A stretch of 64,000 bases of DNA from CAVSKL01 sp963728475 [NCBI: Candidatus Eiseniibacteriota bacterium] (GTDB taxonomy: Bacteria; Eisenbacteria; RBG-16-71-46; JABDJR01). Shown in pieces: positions 44,766-52,638 of this stretch. Position numbers and translations under genes: made by a program. The notes below the pieces were generated by a model. It searched no databases, had not been told where the DNA came from, and was given only the letters and a program-made list of their open reading frames with translations. Numbering within the stretch: position 1 is the first letter of the stretch; the number at the start of each line of letters is the position of its first letter. Where the stretch lies: contig CAVSKL010000001.1 in assembly GCA_963728475.1 (NCBI GenBank), positions 434,001 to 498,000 on the forward strand. The letters are read 5' to 3'.

Positions 44766-45776
44766 TCACTTGACAAAACTGACCCGGTGCCCGGTTTCGA
44801 TCAGGGCGTCCACCTCCTCCTGGCTGAGCCCGAAGTGGCCGATGGCCAGGAGATACTCGTCGGTGAGGGTGGTGGCCGAGACGGTGGGATTGTCGGTGGC
44901 CAGGGTGATCGGCACCCCCTTGTCGAGAAAGGTGCGGATGGGGTGCTTGCCCAGCTCCTGGACCGCGCCGGTCTGAAGATTGGAGGAGAGACAGACCTCC
45001 AGGGTGACCTTGTCCCGGGCCAAGCGGCTCATGAGTTCCGGGTCCATGGCCGCGGCCACCCCGTGACCGACCCGCTCCACCCCCAGATCGTCCAGCGCCG
45101 ACCACACGTTCCGGGGGCCGGAGTCCTCGCCGGCGTGGGCGGTGAGGCGGAGCCCCATCCGGCGTGCCAGGGCGTAGGCCTCGCGGAAGAGGAGCGGAGG
45201 GAAGGGGCGCTCGGCCCCCGCGATGTCGAACCCCACCACCCCGGGGCTGGTGTGGTACTCGGCCAGCTCACCCACCACCTCGCGAAGGAGGATCTTGGCC
45301 ATGTTCCCGCCGTGGCCTCGGATGGCGATGACCGTGATCCCGAGGTTCATGTCGGGGTGCTGCGCCCGTGCGTCCTTCATCCCGGCGCGGACCGCGTTCA
45401 GGACCTGGCGGCTGGTGAGGCCCGCCCGGCGGTGGATGATTGGGTTGATCCGGAGTTCCAGCCGGCGGACGCCGTCCAGGTAGGCGTCCTCGCAGATCTC
45501 GAAGGTGATGGTGCGCAGGTTGTCGTAGAACTGGGTGTACTGGAGCGGGATCTGGAACTTGTCGAGGTAGTCGAGGAGCGTCTTGTCGTGCTCGCGATCC
45601 CAGGAGAGCATGCGGCGGAAGCCGTCGAAGTCCATCCCGGGGATGGCCGAGTAGTACTTCTGGGAAAGGTTCCAGAGGGTGGTGGGGCGGATGGCCCCGT
45701 CGAAGTGCCGGTGGACCTCGGAAAGGCCCTTCTGCCGCAAGTACTCGACCCGTTCCTTCTCGCTCCAGTCGCGCAC
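44766..45776 (-). CDS. add: Adenosine deaminase
   Basis: 336 residues, the family's normal length, from GTG 45776: AAGGAGG lies five bases upstream. An in-frame extension toward 45956 is Pro/Gly/Ala low-complexity and is not accepted. Zinc ligands: SEVHRHFDGAIR (HxH), LTAHAGEDSGP (His and the catalytic Glu), RVGHGVA (His), TLATDNPTVS (Asp). It deaminates adenosine to inosine in purine salvage. Upstream lies a 1-kb noncoding region with palindrome repeats. A link to the purine-like catabolic block at 11-22 kb is possible but distant. Confidence 0.9.
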   Translation of the reverse strand: MRDWSEKERVEYLRQKGLSEVHRHFDGAIRPTTLWNLSQKYYSAIPGMDFDGFRRMLSWDREHDKTLLDYLDKFQIPLQYTQFYDNLRTITFEICEDAYLDGVRRLELRINPIIHRRAGLTSRQVLNAVRAGMKDARAQHPDMNLGITVIAIRGHGGNMAKILLREVVGELAEYHTSPGVVGFDIAGAERPFPPLLFREAYALARRMGLRLTAHAGEDSGPRNVWSALDDLGVERVGHGVAAAMDPELMSRLARDKVTLEVCLSSNLQTGAVQELGKHPIRTFLDKGVPITLATDNPTVSATTLTDEYLLAIGHFGLSQEEVDALIETGHRVSFVK

Positions 45777-46784
45777 GAGCGCCTCCTTCGGGGTGAAGTT
45801 GGCGACGGAGTGTAGCACAGGGATGGAGCGGCCGGCCGAGGCCCCGGGCGAGGGCCCGGGCGAGGGCGCCGGGGGGCGCGGGGCGAGGGCGCCGCCCCGG
45901 GGGGGCGCCGGCTCTCGGGTGGTGAAGGCATTGCTAGGACGAGCCTCGGGGCACACCGGGGTGCCGCGCCCGCGGATGGGTCCGGGTTGTGTGCCGTTGT
46001 GCCGGCGTGCGGCCGCCGGGCTCCGCGGGGTGCTGCGCCCGTGGACGGGCTGCTCGGACGGGACGGTCCCCGCCGCACGAGACCGGGGACGTCCCGGTGT
46101 CGGTGCCGCTGCGGCTCGGGCAGGAACTCAAAACCCGCTGAGGAAGCGCCGATCGAGAAGCTTCGCAGTCGTGGCCGGTGCGGTCTCGGACTGAACCCTG
46201 GTATCTCCAAGCACCCCAACGCAATACCCGGGTTCTCGGGGTTCGACCGACGCCGGTGGCCGTAGCTTTCAGGCGCTCGGGAGCGGCGGCCCGGGCCGAA
46301 CCCGGGTATCTTACAGCGCTCCAACCCGATACCCGGGTTCTCGGGGCTCGACCGGCGACCCGGGCCGAACCCGGGTATCTCCAAGTGCCACAATGTAATA
46401 CCCGGGTCCGCGATCCCGCACCCGGACATTCTGCTTGCCAGGCTCCCTGCACGAGACAGGCGAGCCCCGCGTCCCGGCGATTCCGGGAGAAGCGCGGCGC
46501 GAACGTGAGGGCAATACTCTCCCGTGAACCACCGGACCCCGGCGGCTCGGGGTCCCCGTCTTCGTGGATGAAGACCGGGGAACGGGCGTCGCCGATCGCG
46601 CGCGGCCGGGCCCCGTCCCCGTCCCGATCGGCCGTACCGGTCCGGGCACCGCCGATCCTCCCGGGGTGGCTCGAGCCCCTCGCTTGACCCTCCCCCAGAC
46701 CAGGTTCACACTGGGTCGTCTACCGGATTATCGTGATTCCCCGCGCCCCGATCCGGCCGCACCGTCGGACGGAGGTTCCAGAAA
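45777..46784. other. 1-kb noncoding region with palindrome cluster
   Basis: Between adenosine deaminase and the BsuPI-like gene no open reading frame has coding features. At 45841-45903 there are several GGGCGAGGGC-type short repeats. The palindrome cluster at 46193-46408 is listed separately. A TTCACA (46705) and GATTAT (46726) pair with only 15 bases between them may be a weak promoter for the gene at 46785. Confidence 0.5.
46193..46408. repeat. Three inverted CCCGGG repeat pairs
   Basis: Three pairs of a 13-base motif face each other: GAACCCTGGTATC (46193) with AATACCCGGGTTC (about 46222), GAACCCGGGTATC (46298) with GATACCCGGGTTC (46328), and GAACCCGGGTATC (46367) with AATACCCGGGTCC (46396). 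Arms are about 29-31 bases apart start to start, and the loops resemble each other (TCCAAG...CCCAA or CCACAATG). Each pair can form a stem of about 11-13 bp. TCTCGGGG(C/T)TCGACCG follows two of the pairs. Confidence 0.8.
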
Positions 46785-47402
46785 ATGCGCATCCGGTGCC
46801 GCTTGCCGTTTCGCTTCGCGGCCCTGCCCCTCGTAGCGGCGACCGCCGCTTCGCTCGCCCTTCCCAAGGCGGGCATGGCTCAGGAGTGCCCGATTCCGGC
46901 GGGGTTCGCCCACCGCGCCCAGGCCACCCCCGGCACCCTTCTCTTCACCCTCGCCACCGACTCCGCCCACTATGCGGCCGGCGACACCGTGCACATCATG
47001 CTGACGGTGGAGAACGCCGGCGCGGACTCCGTCACCATCCCGAACCCGGCACTTATCTCGGAGCTCGCGGCGATCGGGGTCGTGAGCGACACGTGCTCCT
47101 CGATCTACGGGGTTGGGTGCGAAGCGGGCACGCTCTTCCTGTGGCCACAGGGGGTGCTCTACTTCGGCGTCCCCATCCATCTCGCTCCGGGCGCCTGCCT
47201 GAGCTACACGCAGACCTGGGACGGCCTCCAGGGGAACGCCGGCGCGCCCCCGCCCGGCGAGTACGCCGTGCTGGCGGGCATGAGCACCGGGACCAGCCTC
47301 TTCCTGCCCGACGGCGGGGTCCGGCTCCCCATCACCATCACCGCCGCGGACGTGCCCGCGCTTCCCACCAGCTGGGGCGCGCTCAAGGCGCGGTACCGGT
47401 AG
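46785..47402 (+). CDS. Secreted BsuPI-like (intracellular proteinase inhibitor fold) protein
   Basis: 205 residues from ATG 46785 (GGAGG nine bases upstream) with a signal peptide (LPLVAATAASLALPKAGMAQ). The mature part shows a BsuPI-type Ig fold: HYAAGDTVHIMLTVENAGADSVTI, LFLWPQGVLYF, LAPGACLSYTQTWDGLQGNAG and PPGEYAVLAGMSTG. In Bacillus this fold inhibits the intracellular protease; secreted homologues have unproven roles. Two Cys (SDTCSS, GVGCEAG) may form a disulfide. It stands alone, followed by a 25-base tandem repeat. Confidence 0.72.
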   Translation: MRIRCRLPFRFAALPLVAATAASLALPKAGMAQECPIPAGFAHRAQATPGTLLFTLATDSAHYAAGDTVHIMLTVENAGADSVTIPNPALISELAAIGVVSDTCSSIYGVGCEAGTLFLWPQGVLYFGVPIHLAPGACLSYTQTWDGLQGNAGAPPPGEYAVLAGMSTGTSLFLPDGGVRLPITITAADVPALPTSWGALKARYR

Positions 47403-47595
47403 CCGGCGGCGGCAGCGGTTCCGCGACCGCCGCGCCCGGCCGCTCCTGGGTGCGCGGCGCGAACTGGACAGGCTCGTCGGAGTTCCATGAACCGCCGGAC
47501 CGCGACCAGTAACACAGCGCGCTTTTCCTGGATGACCGGAGCACCCGGGGTGGCGCCCCCTGCGACCCCCGGCCGGACCGAACCTCTGCCGCGGC

Positions 47596-47644
47596 GCCCC
47601 GGAACGGCAGGCGGAGCACCGCCCCGGAACGGCAGGCGGAGCGG
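47596..47644. repeat. 25-base tandem duplication
   Basis: GCCCCGGAACGGCAGGCGGA plus GCACC is repeated once, at 47596 and 47621, in the 250-base gap before the DUF72 gene end. The gap holds nothing else identifiable. Confidence 0.7.
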
Positions 47645-47655
47645 AGCCCCGCGGC

Positions 47656-48468
47656 TCAGAACCCCAGGTCCAGATCCGCCTGGAGCCCCAGGAGCCTTCG
47701 CAGCACGTTGACGCTCTTGACCGCGCGCCCCATGTAGCAGTTGTTGAAGAAGACGTAAGTCCGCTCGGTGGCCGCGGCCAGATCGCGGAGCTTGTCCAGC
47801 CACTCCGATAGCTCCTCGGGCGAGTAATCCCAGTCGTAGCGCTCGTGCCCGCCCCCCCACCAGGTCGCCCGGTTCCGGCCATGGAACCGCACGTACCCGG
47901 TGTCGGTGGTGGCGAGCGACACCGGCGGCATGAGCCCGGGGAGCGCCGGCTCGTCCACCGCGCAGTAGCCGATGTCGAGCCGCTTCAGGTAGTCGAATAC
48001 CGGCTCCCGGTTCCACCCCTCGTGGCGGAACTCGGCCCAGAGCCGCATTCCCGGGAGCGCCTCGCGCAGATATCCCAGGTGCGACCGGTTGGGCTGGTCG
48101 TTCTTGAACCCGAACGGGAACTGGAGCAGCACCCCATCGAACTTCCCCGCCGCCCGCAGGGGCTCGATCGCCTCCAGGAACAACCGGTAGAGGTCGCGCT
48201 CCCGGCTCCGCGCGTGGGTCATCTCCTGGTTGGCCTTCACGATAAACACGAAATCCCGGGGGGAACGGGCCGCCATCGCCTGGAAACTCCGGGGAGGGGG
48301 AATCCGGTAATAGGTGGCGTTCACCTCCACCACCGGGAACTTTTTGGCGTAATACGGCAGGAAATCCTTCTTGGCCAGTCCCTTCGGATACACCGGGCCG
48401 ACCCAGTCGGCGTAGCTGTACCCCGAGGCCCCGATCACCAGCTTCTCCTCCAGATCCTGCACGCTCAT
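47656..48468 (-). CDS. DUF72 (YecE-like) protein
   Basis: 270 residues from ATG 48468 with GGGAGAG upstream. DUF72 hallmarks: GASGYSYADWVGPVYPKG near the N-terminus, FPVVEVNATYYRIP, FVFIVKANQEMTHAR, GVLLQFPFGFKN, WAEFRHEGWN, TGYVRFHGRNRATWWG and YVFFNNCYMGRAVKSV. The fold is a TIM barrel of unknown activity. Upstream sequence extension is low-complexity and rejected. It faces DNA polymerase IV on the same strand about 190 bases away. Confidence 0.88.
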   Translation of the reverse strand: MSVQDLEEKLVIGASGYSYADWVGPVYPKGLAKKDFLPYYAKKFPVVEVNATYYRIPPPRSFQAMAARSPRDFVFIVKANQEMTHARSRERDLYRLFLEAIEPLRAAGKFDGVLLQFPFGFKNDQPNRSHLGYLREALPGMRLWAEFRHEGWNREPVFDYLKRLDIGYCAVDEPALPGLMPPVSLATTDTGYVRFHGRNRATWWGGGHERYDWDYSPEELSEWLDKLRDLAAATERTYVFFNNCYMGRAVKSVNVLRRLLGLQADLDLGF

Positions 48469-48603
48469 GCTCTCCCCCGCGCATTCATGCCGCCGGCGCG
48501 GCGCCGCCGCCTTCCTCCGCGCGTCCGTGCCCCCCGCCCGAGGCCTCGGAGCGCGATGCGCCGGGTCCCGGGGCCGGCTCACTGGTGTACCTCTCTTCCC
48601 TGT

Positions 48604-48639
48604 GGCGTTCTTGGCGTTCTTGGCGTTCTTGGCGGGCTT
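48604..48639. repeat. 9-base tandem repeat
   Basis: GGCGTTCTT is repeated three times exactly, plus a fourth variant GGCGGGCTT, between the DUF72 and DNA polymerase IV genes. Such short repeats often vary in copy number. Confidence 0.75.
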
Positions 48640-48661
48640 GTGAGAGGTACGGCGCTTCGTC

Positions 48662-49840
48662 TCATCGCTCCTCCTCCCGGAGGAACACCCCCGCGGGAAG
48701 AAGCGCCCCCTCGCCGAACCGGTCGCGGAGCCGGTCGCCGGCCCGGACCAGAGCGCGGTCGCGGCGGTCCTCCTCGAACAGCAGCGCGGGCTCGGAGCCG
48801 CCGGTCAGGTTCATGCCGGCCACCCCCAGCAGCCGGAGCGCCCGGCCCCGGCGCGCGGGCTCCAGGAGATCCCACGCCCGGACCGCCAACACCCGGGCAC
48901 GGTCGGTGGGCTCGGGAAGCGCCCGCTGTCTACTGTAACGCGACCGCCCCACCTTGAACCGCACCGCCACCGTCCGCGCCGTGAACCGGTGAAGCCGGAG
49001 GCGGCGGGCCACCCGGTCGGCCAGGAGCCACACCGTGGCCCGCAGGTAGCGGGGGTCGGCCACGTCCTGGGCGAAGGTGGTCTCGTGGCCGGCGCTCCTG
49101 GGCGGGAGCGCTTCGCCGGCGGCGACGACCGAGCAGCCGTCCTCGCCCCGGGCGTGCCCCTGCAGCAACCCCTCCCACCGGCCGAACCCCCGCCGGAGCC
49201 GCTCCGGCGGCGCCGTCACCAGATCGCGGACGGTGACGATGCCCAGTCCACGGAGGAACTCCACCGTCCGGGGCCCCACCCCCGGGATCACCCCCACCTC
49301 GCTGGGGCCGAACACCTCGGCGAAACGCTCGGGGGGGAGCACTCCCACCCCGGCGGGCTTGGCCCGGGCCGAGACCATCTTGGCCTGGAGCTTGTTCGCG
49401 GCCGCCCCCACCGTGCACGAGAGGCCTCGCGCGGCCAGCACCGCCTCGCGCACCGCGTGCCCGGCGGCTGCGGCGCGCCTCTCCCACTCGGAGACCGGAA
49501 CCGGTTCCAACTCCAGGTACGCCTCGTCGATCGAGGCCGGTTCCACCCGGGGGCTGAACCGGTCGAGCACCGCCAACACCTCCAGCGACTCGTGGACATA
49601 TTTGGGCGGGTCCACCGGCAGCACCAGGATCTGCGGGCAGAGTCGCACCGCCTGGGCCATGGCCATCCCCGACTTCACCCCGAACACCCGGGCGGGGTAG
49701 GAGGCGGTGGTGACCACGCCCCGGTTCCCCGGCCCGCCCCCCACCGCCAGCGGGAGGCCGGCCAGCCGCGGGTCGGAGCGCGTCTCCACCGAGGCGAAAA
49801 AGGCGTCCATGTCCACGTGCAGGATGAGCGGTCGTTCCAC
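48662..49840 (-). CDS. dinB: DNA polymerase IV (Y-family translesion polymerase)
   Basis: 392 residues from GTG 49840, with GGAAGG six bases upstream; an earlier in-frame GTG at 49879 is less likely. Catalytic residues: LILHVDMDAFFASVE, and the SIDEAYLE motif with the second acidic pair. TASYPARVFGVKSGM, ANKLQAKMVSARAKPAGVGV and the helix-hairpin-helix VIPGVGPRTVEFLRGLGI are typical. HETTFAQDV and the little-finger region follow. It copies past damaged bases during the stress response. No C-terminal clamp-binding motif is obvious. Confidence 0.92.
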   Translation of the reverse strand: MERPLILHVDMDAFFASVETRSDPRLAGLPLAVGGGPGNRGVVTTASYPARVFGVKSGMAMAQAVRLCPQILVLPVDPPKYVHESLEVLAVLDRFSPRVEPASIDEAYLELEPVPVSEWERRAAAAGHAVREAVLAARGLSCTVGAAANKLQAKMVSARAKPAGVGVLPPERFAEVFGPSEVGVIPGVGPRTVEFLRGLGIVTVRDLVTAPPERLRRGFGRWEGLLQGHARGEDGCSVVAAGEALPPRSAGHETTFAQDVADPRYLRATVWLLADRVARRLRLHRFTARTVAVRFKVGRSRYSRQRALPEPTDRARVLAVRAWDLLEPARRGRALRLLGVAGMNLTGGSEPALLFEEDRRDRALVRAGDRLRDRFGEGALLPAGVFLREEER

Positions 49841-50112
49841 GGCGGACCTTCCTTCCCCGAGGGCATCGCGGCCGGGCACGCCCAGGTCCCGGCGGCCGGC
49901 AACCTCAGGTCATCCGGCGACGCCCGGGAGCCGGAGACGCCCCCAGGCCGCGGTCCGTCCACGCCCCCACCGGTTGGATGAGGACGGGCACGGACCGGCC
50001 GGACGCCGGGTCCGGATTCAGGGTTTCCCCTTCCAAGACCGGGCGGCACCGTATAGGCTCGGGGGAGATCTCGGTGAGGCAGTCTGCATCATAGCATACC
50101 AGACAAATGTTT

Positions 50113-50126
50113 GGGTACCGGTACCC
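50113..50126. promoter_or_regulatory. 14-base palindrome in the divergent dinB/pabB region
   Basis: GGGTACCGGTACCC is a perfect palindrome in the 368-base gap 49841-50208, next to an AT-rich patch (CATAGCATACCAGACAAATGTTTG). It is a candidate operator for either the polymerase or the PabB gene. No clear LexA box was found. The rest of the gap has no gene. Confidence 0.35.
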
Positions 50127-50208
50127 CAGCAGAGCCTCGAATCCATTGAACAACAACGACTTGAACCGACGCCTCGGACGACCAACGCCCGGAGCGCGAG
50201 GGACCGTC

Positions 50209-51720
50209 ATGGACGTCAAAGCCCAGCCCACCATTCTCACCAAGGGCATCGACCTGGATCTCACCCCCGAGGCGGTCTTCCTGAACCTGCACCGCCTTCC
50301 CGGCTTCTTCTTCCTGGACAGCGCCATGGCCGGCCACGAGCTTTCGCGCTATTCCTATCTTGGGGTGAACCCCTTCCTCACCCTGCGAAGCCGGGGCGAG
50401 GGGATCGACCTGGTCGAAGGGAAGAGAATCGAGCACCGGATGGGCTCCCCGCTGGACGTCCTCACCGCCGAGATGAACAAGATGCGGGTCATGGGTGGAA
50501 GCCCGCTTGTCCCCTTCTCCGGGGGCGGTGTCGGCTACTTCAGCTACGAGCTGGGCCGGACGGCGGTCGGGGTGCCGCTGGCCGCGAGCGACGACCTGGG
50601 CCTGCCCGAGATGAATCTGAGCTTCTACAAGACCATCCTCGCCTACGAGCACCGGACCCGGCGCTGGTTCGGGGCCTCGGTGGACCTCACCGGGGGCCGG
50701 GGAACCACGATCCGCAAGCGTCTCGGCAACGAGATCGAGAAGCTCCGGGAGCTGGCGGCCAAGCCGCACCGGGGCACCGCCACCGCCGCCACCGCTTCGG
50801 TCCAGCCCGAGGGGGAGGAGGCCGCGGCGCCGGCCTCGGCTCCGGCACCCGGCCGGCGGTTCGAGGTGGACGGGGTCACGGTCACCTCGACCATGAGCCG
50901 CGACGAGTACCTGTCCGGGGTGAAGAAGGTGCAGGAGCACATCGCCGCCGGCGACATCTACCAGGCCAATCTCACCCAGCGCTGGAGCGTAGCCTACGAC
51001 GGCGACCCGGGGCGGCTCTACCTGGCGCTCCGCAAGACCAGCCCCGCCCCCTTCGGCTTCTTCATGAACACCGGAGAAGCCATCCTCGCCGGTTCCTCTC
51101 CCGAGTCGTTCCTGAACGTCTCCGGCCGCACGGTGGAAACGCGCCCGATCAAGGGGACCCGCCCCCGCGGCGCGAACGAGGAGGAGGACGCCCGGCTCAA
51201 GGCGGAGCTCGAGGCCAGCGCCAAGGACAAGGCCGAGCTGACCATGATCGCGGACCTGGAGCGCAACGACCTGGGCCGGGTGTGTAACCCCGGCTCCGTC
51301 CACGTGCAGGAACTCCACCGGATCGAGTCCTACTCCAACGTGCACCACCTGGTGTCGGTGATCCGCGGCGACCTGCGCCCGGAGGTGGGCTTCCGCGAGC
51401 TCTTCACCGCCACCTTCCCCGGCGGCTCCATCACCGGCGCCCCCAAGAAGCGCGCCATGGAGATCCTGGACGGGATCGAGGGGACCGTGCGCGGTCCCTA
51501 CACCGGCGCCATGGGCTACCTGGGGCTGGACGGCTCGCTCTCGCTGGACGTGGCCATCCGCACCCTGGTCCTGACCCAGGGGGTATGCCACCTGGGGGTG
51601 GGAAGCGGGATCGTGGCGGATTCGGTGCCGGACCAGGAGTACGAGGAGTGCCGGGCCAAGGCCCGGGGCATGGTGGCCGCGCTCAAGGAGGCTCTCTCCG
51701 AAGAACCGGTCGCTTCCTAG
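50209..51720 (+). CDS. pabB: Aminodeoxychorismate/anthranilate synthase component I
   Basis: 503 residues from ATG 50209 (GAGGGA five bases upstream). Chorismate-binding enzyme: AAGDIYQANLTQRW, ESFLNVSGRTVETRPIKGTRPRG, MIADLERNDLGRVC, FPGGSITGAPKKRAMEILD, GAMGYLGLDGSLSLDVAIRT and GSGIVADSVPDQEYEEC. PIKGT with Lys is the PabB-type signature, whereas TrpE usually has PIAGT. The next gene is a PabC-like lyase, so folate p-aminobenzoate synthesis is the probable role. No PabA glutaminase is in the window. An Ala/Pro-rich insert interrupts residues 185-225. Confidence 0.88.
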   Translation: MDVKAQPTILTKGIDLDLTPEAVFLNLHRLPGFFFLDSAMAGHELSRYSYLGVNPFLTLRSRGEGIDLVEGKRIEHRMGSPLDVLTAEMNKMRVMGGSPLVPFSGGGVGYFSYELGRTAVGVPLAASDDLGLPEMNLSFYKTILAYEHRTRRWFGASVDLTGGRGTTIRKRLGNEIEKLRELAAKPHRGTATAATASVQPEGEEAAAPASAPAPGRRFEVDGVTVTSTMSRDEYLSGVKKVQEHIAAGDIYQANLTQRWSVAYDGDPGRLYLALRKTSPAPFGFFMNTGEAILAGSSPESFLNVSGRTVETRPIKGTRPRGANEEEDARLKAELEASAKDKAELTMIADLERNDLGRVCNPGSVHVQELHRIESYSNVHHLVSVIRGDLRPEVGFRELFTATFPGGSITGAPKKRAMEILDGIEGTVRGPYTGAMGYLGLDGSLSLDVAIRTLVLTQGVCHLGVGSGIVADSVPDQEYEECRAKARGMVAALKEALSEEPVAS

Positions 51721-51738
51721 GCGCGTGGGGTCGGGAGC

Positions 51739-52638
51739 ATGCCGTACGTCCACCTGAACGGCGAGCTGGTGCCCGAGGCCTCGGCGGTCCTGTCCGTGAA
51801 GGACCGGGCGGTGCTGTTCGGAGACGGCGCCTATGAGACCATGCGGAGCTACGGAGGCGCCTTCTTCCGCTTCCCCGAACATCTTCGCCGGCTCCGCCAC
51901 ACCCTGGCCGGTATGCAACTGGAACTTCCGGTCACCGACCGCGCCATCACCGGGGCGGCCCTGGAACTCATCCGCGCCAACCGGCTCCCCGACGCCCGGG
52001 TCCGGCTCACCGTGACCGGGGGGCTCCACGAAGGGGCGATCCGGCTTCGCCGCCCCCACCCACCGAACCTCGTCCTCACCGCCGAACCCCTGGTGCCGCC
52101 TCCGGAGGCGGCGTACCGGGACGGAGTCGAGATCGCGGTGGCGCGGTGGCGGATCCATTCCGCCTCCCCCCTTCCGCGCATCAAGACGGTGACCCGCCTC
52201 ATGCACCTCATGGCCAAGGAGGAAGCCCTGGACCGCGGCGCCTGGGAGGCGATCTTCCTCGACGAGGACGGCGCGGTGCTCGAGGGCACCGCCACCAACG
52301 TGTTCTTCGTGATCGACGGCGCGGTGCGGACCGCGTCCCTGGACGAGCCCATCCTGGCCGGAGTGACCCGAGACGTGACCCTGGAAGTCGCGCGGGCGGA
52401 AGGAGTGCCGGTGCGCGAGGGCAGGGTCCCGGTGGGGGACACCCTGGCCGCCACCGAAGCGTTCCTCACCAGCACCACCCAGGAACTCCTGCCGGTGCGC
52501 GCGGTGGAGGGGCGCCCGGTGGGCGAGGGACGGCCGGGCCCGGTGTGGGCAAGGCTTCTCACCGCTTTCCGGGCCGCGGTGACCCGCGAGACCGGGGTGG
52601 CGCTCGCGCCCCCCCCGGTTCCCCGAGACGAACCATGA
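51739..52638 (+). CDS. pabC: Aminotransferase class IV, probable aminodeoxychorismate lyase
   Basis: 299 residues starting 18 bases after the PabB stop. Fold type IV PLP enzyme: VKDRAVLFGDGAYETMRSY, the PLP lysine in PRIKTVTRLMHLMAKEEA, EGTATNVFFVIDG and LAGVTRDVTLEVARAEG. Together with PabB this points to conversion of aminodeoxychorismate to p-aminobenzoate and pyruvate. Branched-chain or D-amino acid aminotransferase is the alternative, since the signature residues alone do not separate them. Its stop overlaps the next start (ATGA). Confidence 0.82.
   Translation: MPYVHLNGELVPEASAVLSVKDRAVLFGDGAYETMRSYGGAFFRFPEHLRRLRHTLAGMQLELPVTDRAITGAALELIRANRLPDARVRLTVTGGLHEGAIRLRRPHPPNLVLTAEPLVPPPEAAYRDGVEIAVARWRIHSASPLPRIKTVTRLMHLMAKEEALDRGAWEAIFLDEDGAVLEGTATNVFFVIDGAVRTASLDEPILAGVTRDVTLEVARAEGVPVREGRVPVGDTLAATEAFLTSTTQELLPVRAVEGRPVGEGRPGPVWARLLTAFRAAVTRETGVALAPPPVPRDEP

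Noticed and set aside
45777-45956. N-terminal extension of adenosine deaminase
   Set aside because: The extension is Pro/Gly/Ala low-complexity; a GTG at 45776 with AAGGAGG five bases upstream gives the usual family length.
45934-46452. Open frame across the second palindrome cluster
   Set aside because: Its protein is an Arg/Gly/Ser translation of the repeats with no ribosome binding site or homology signal.
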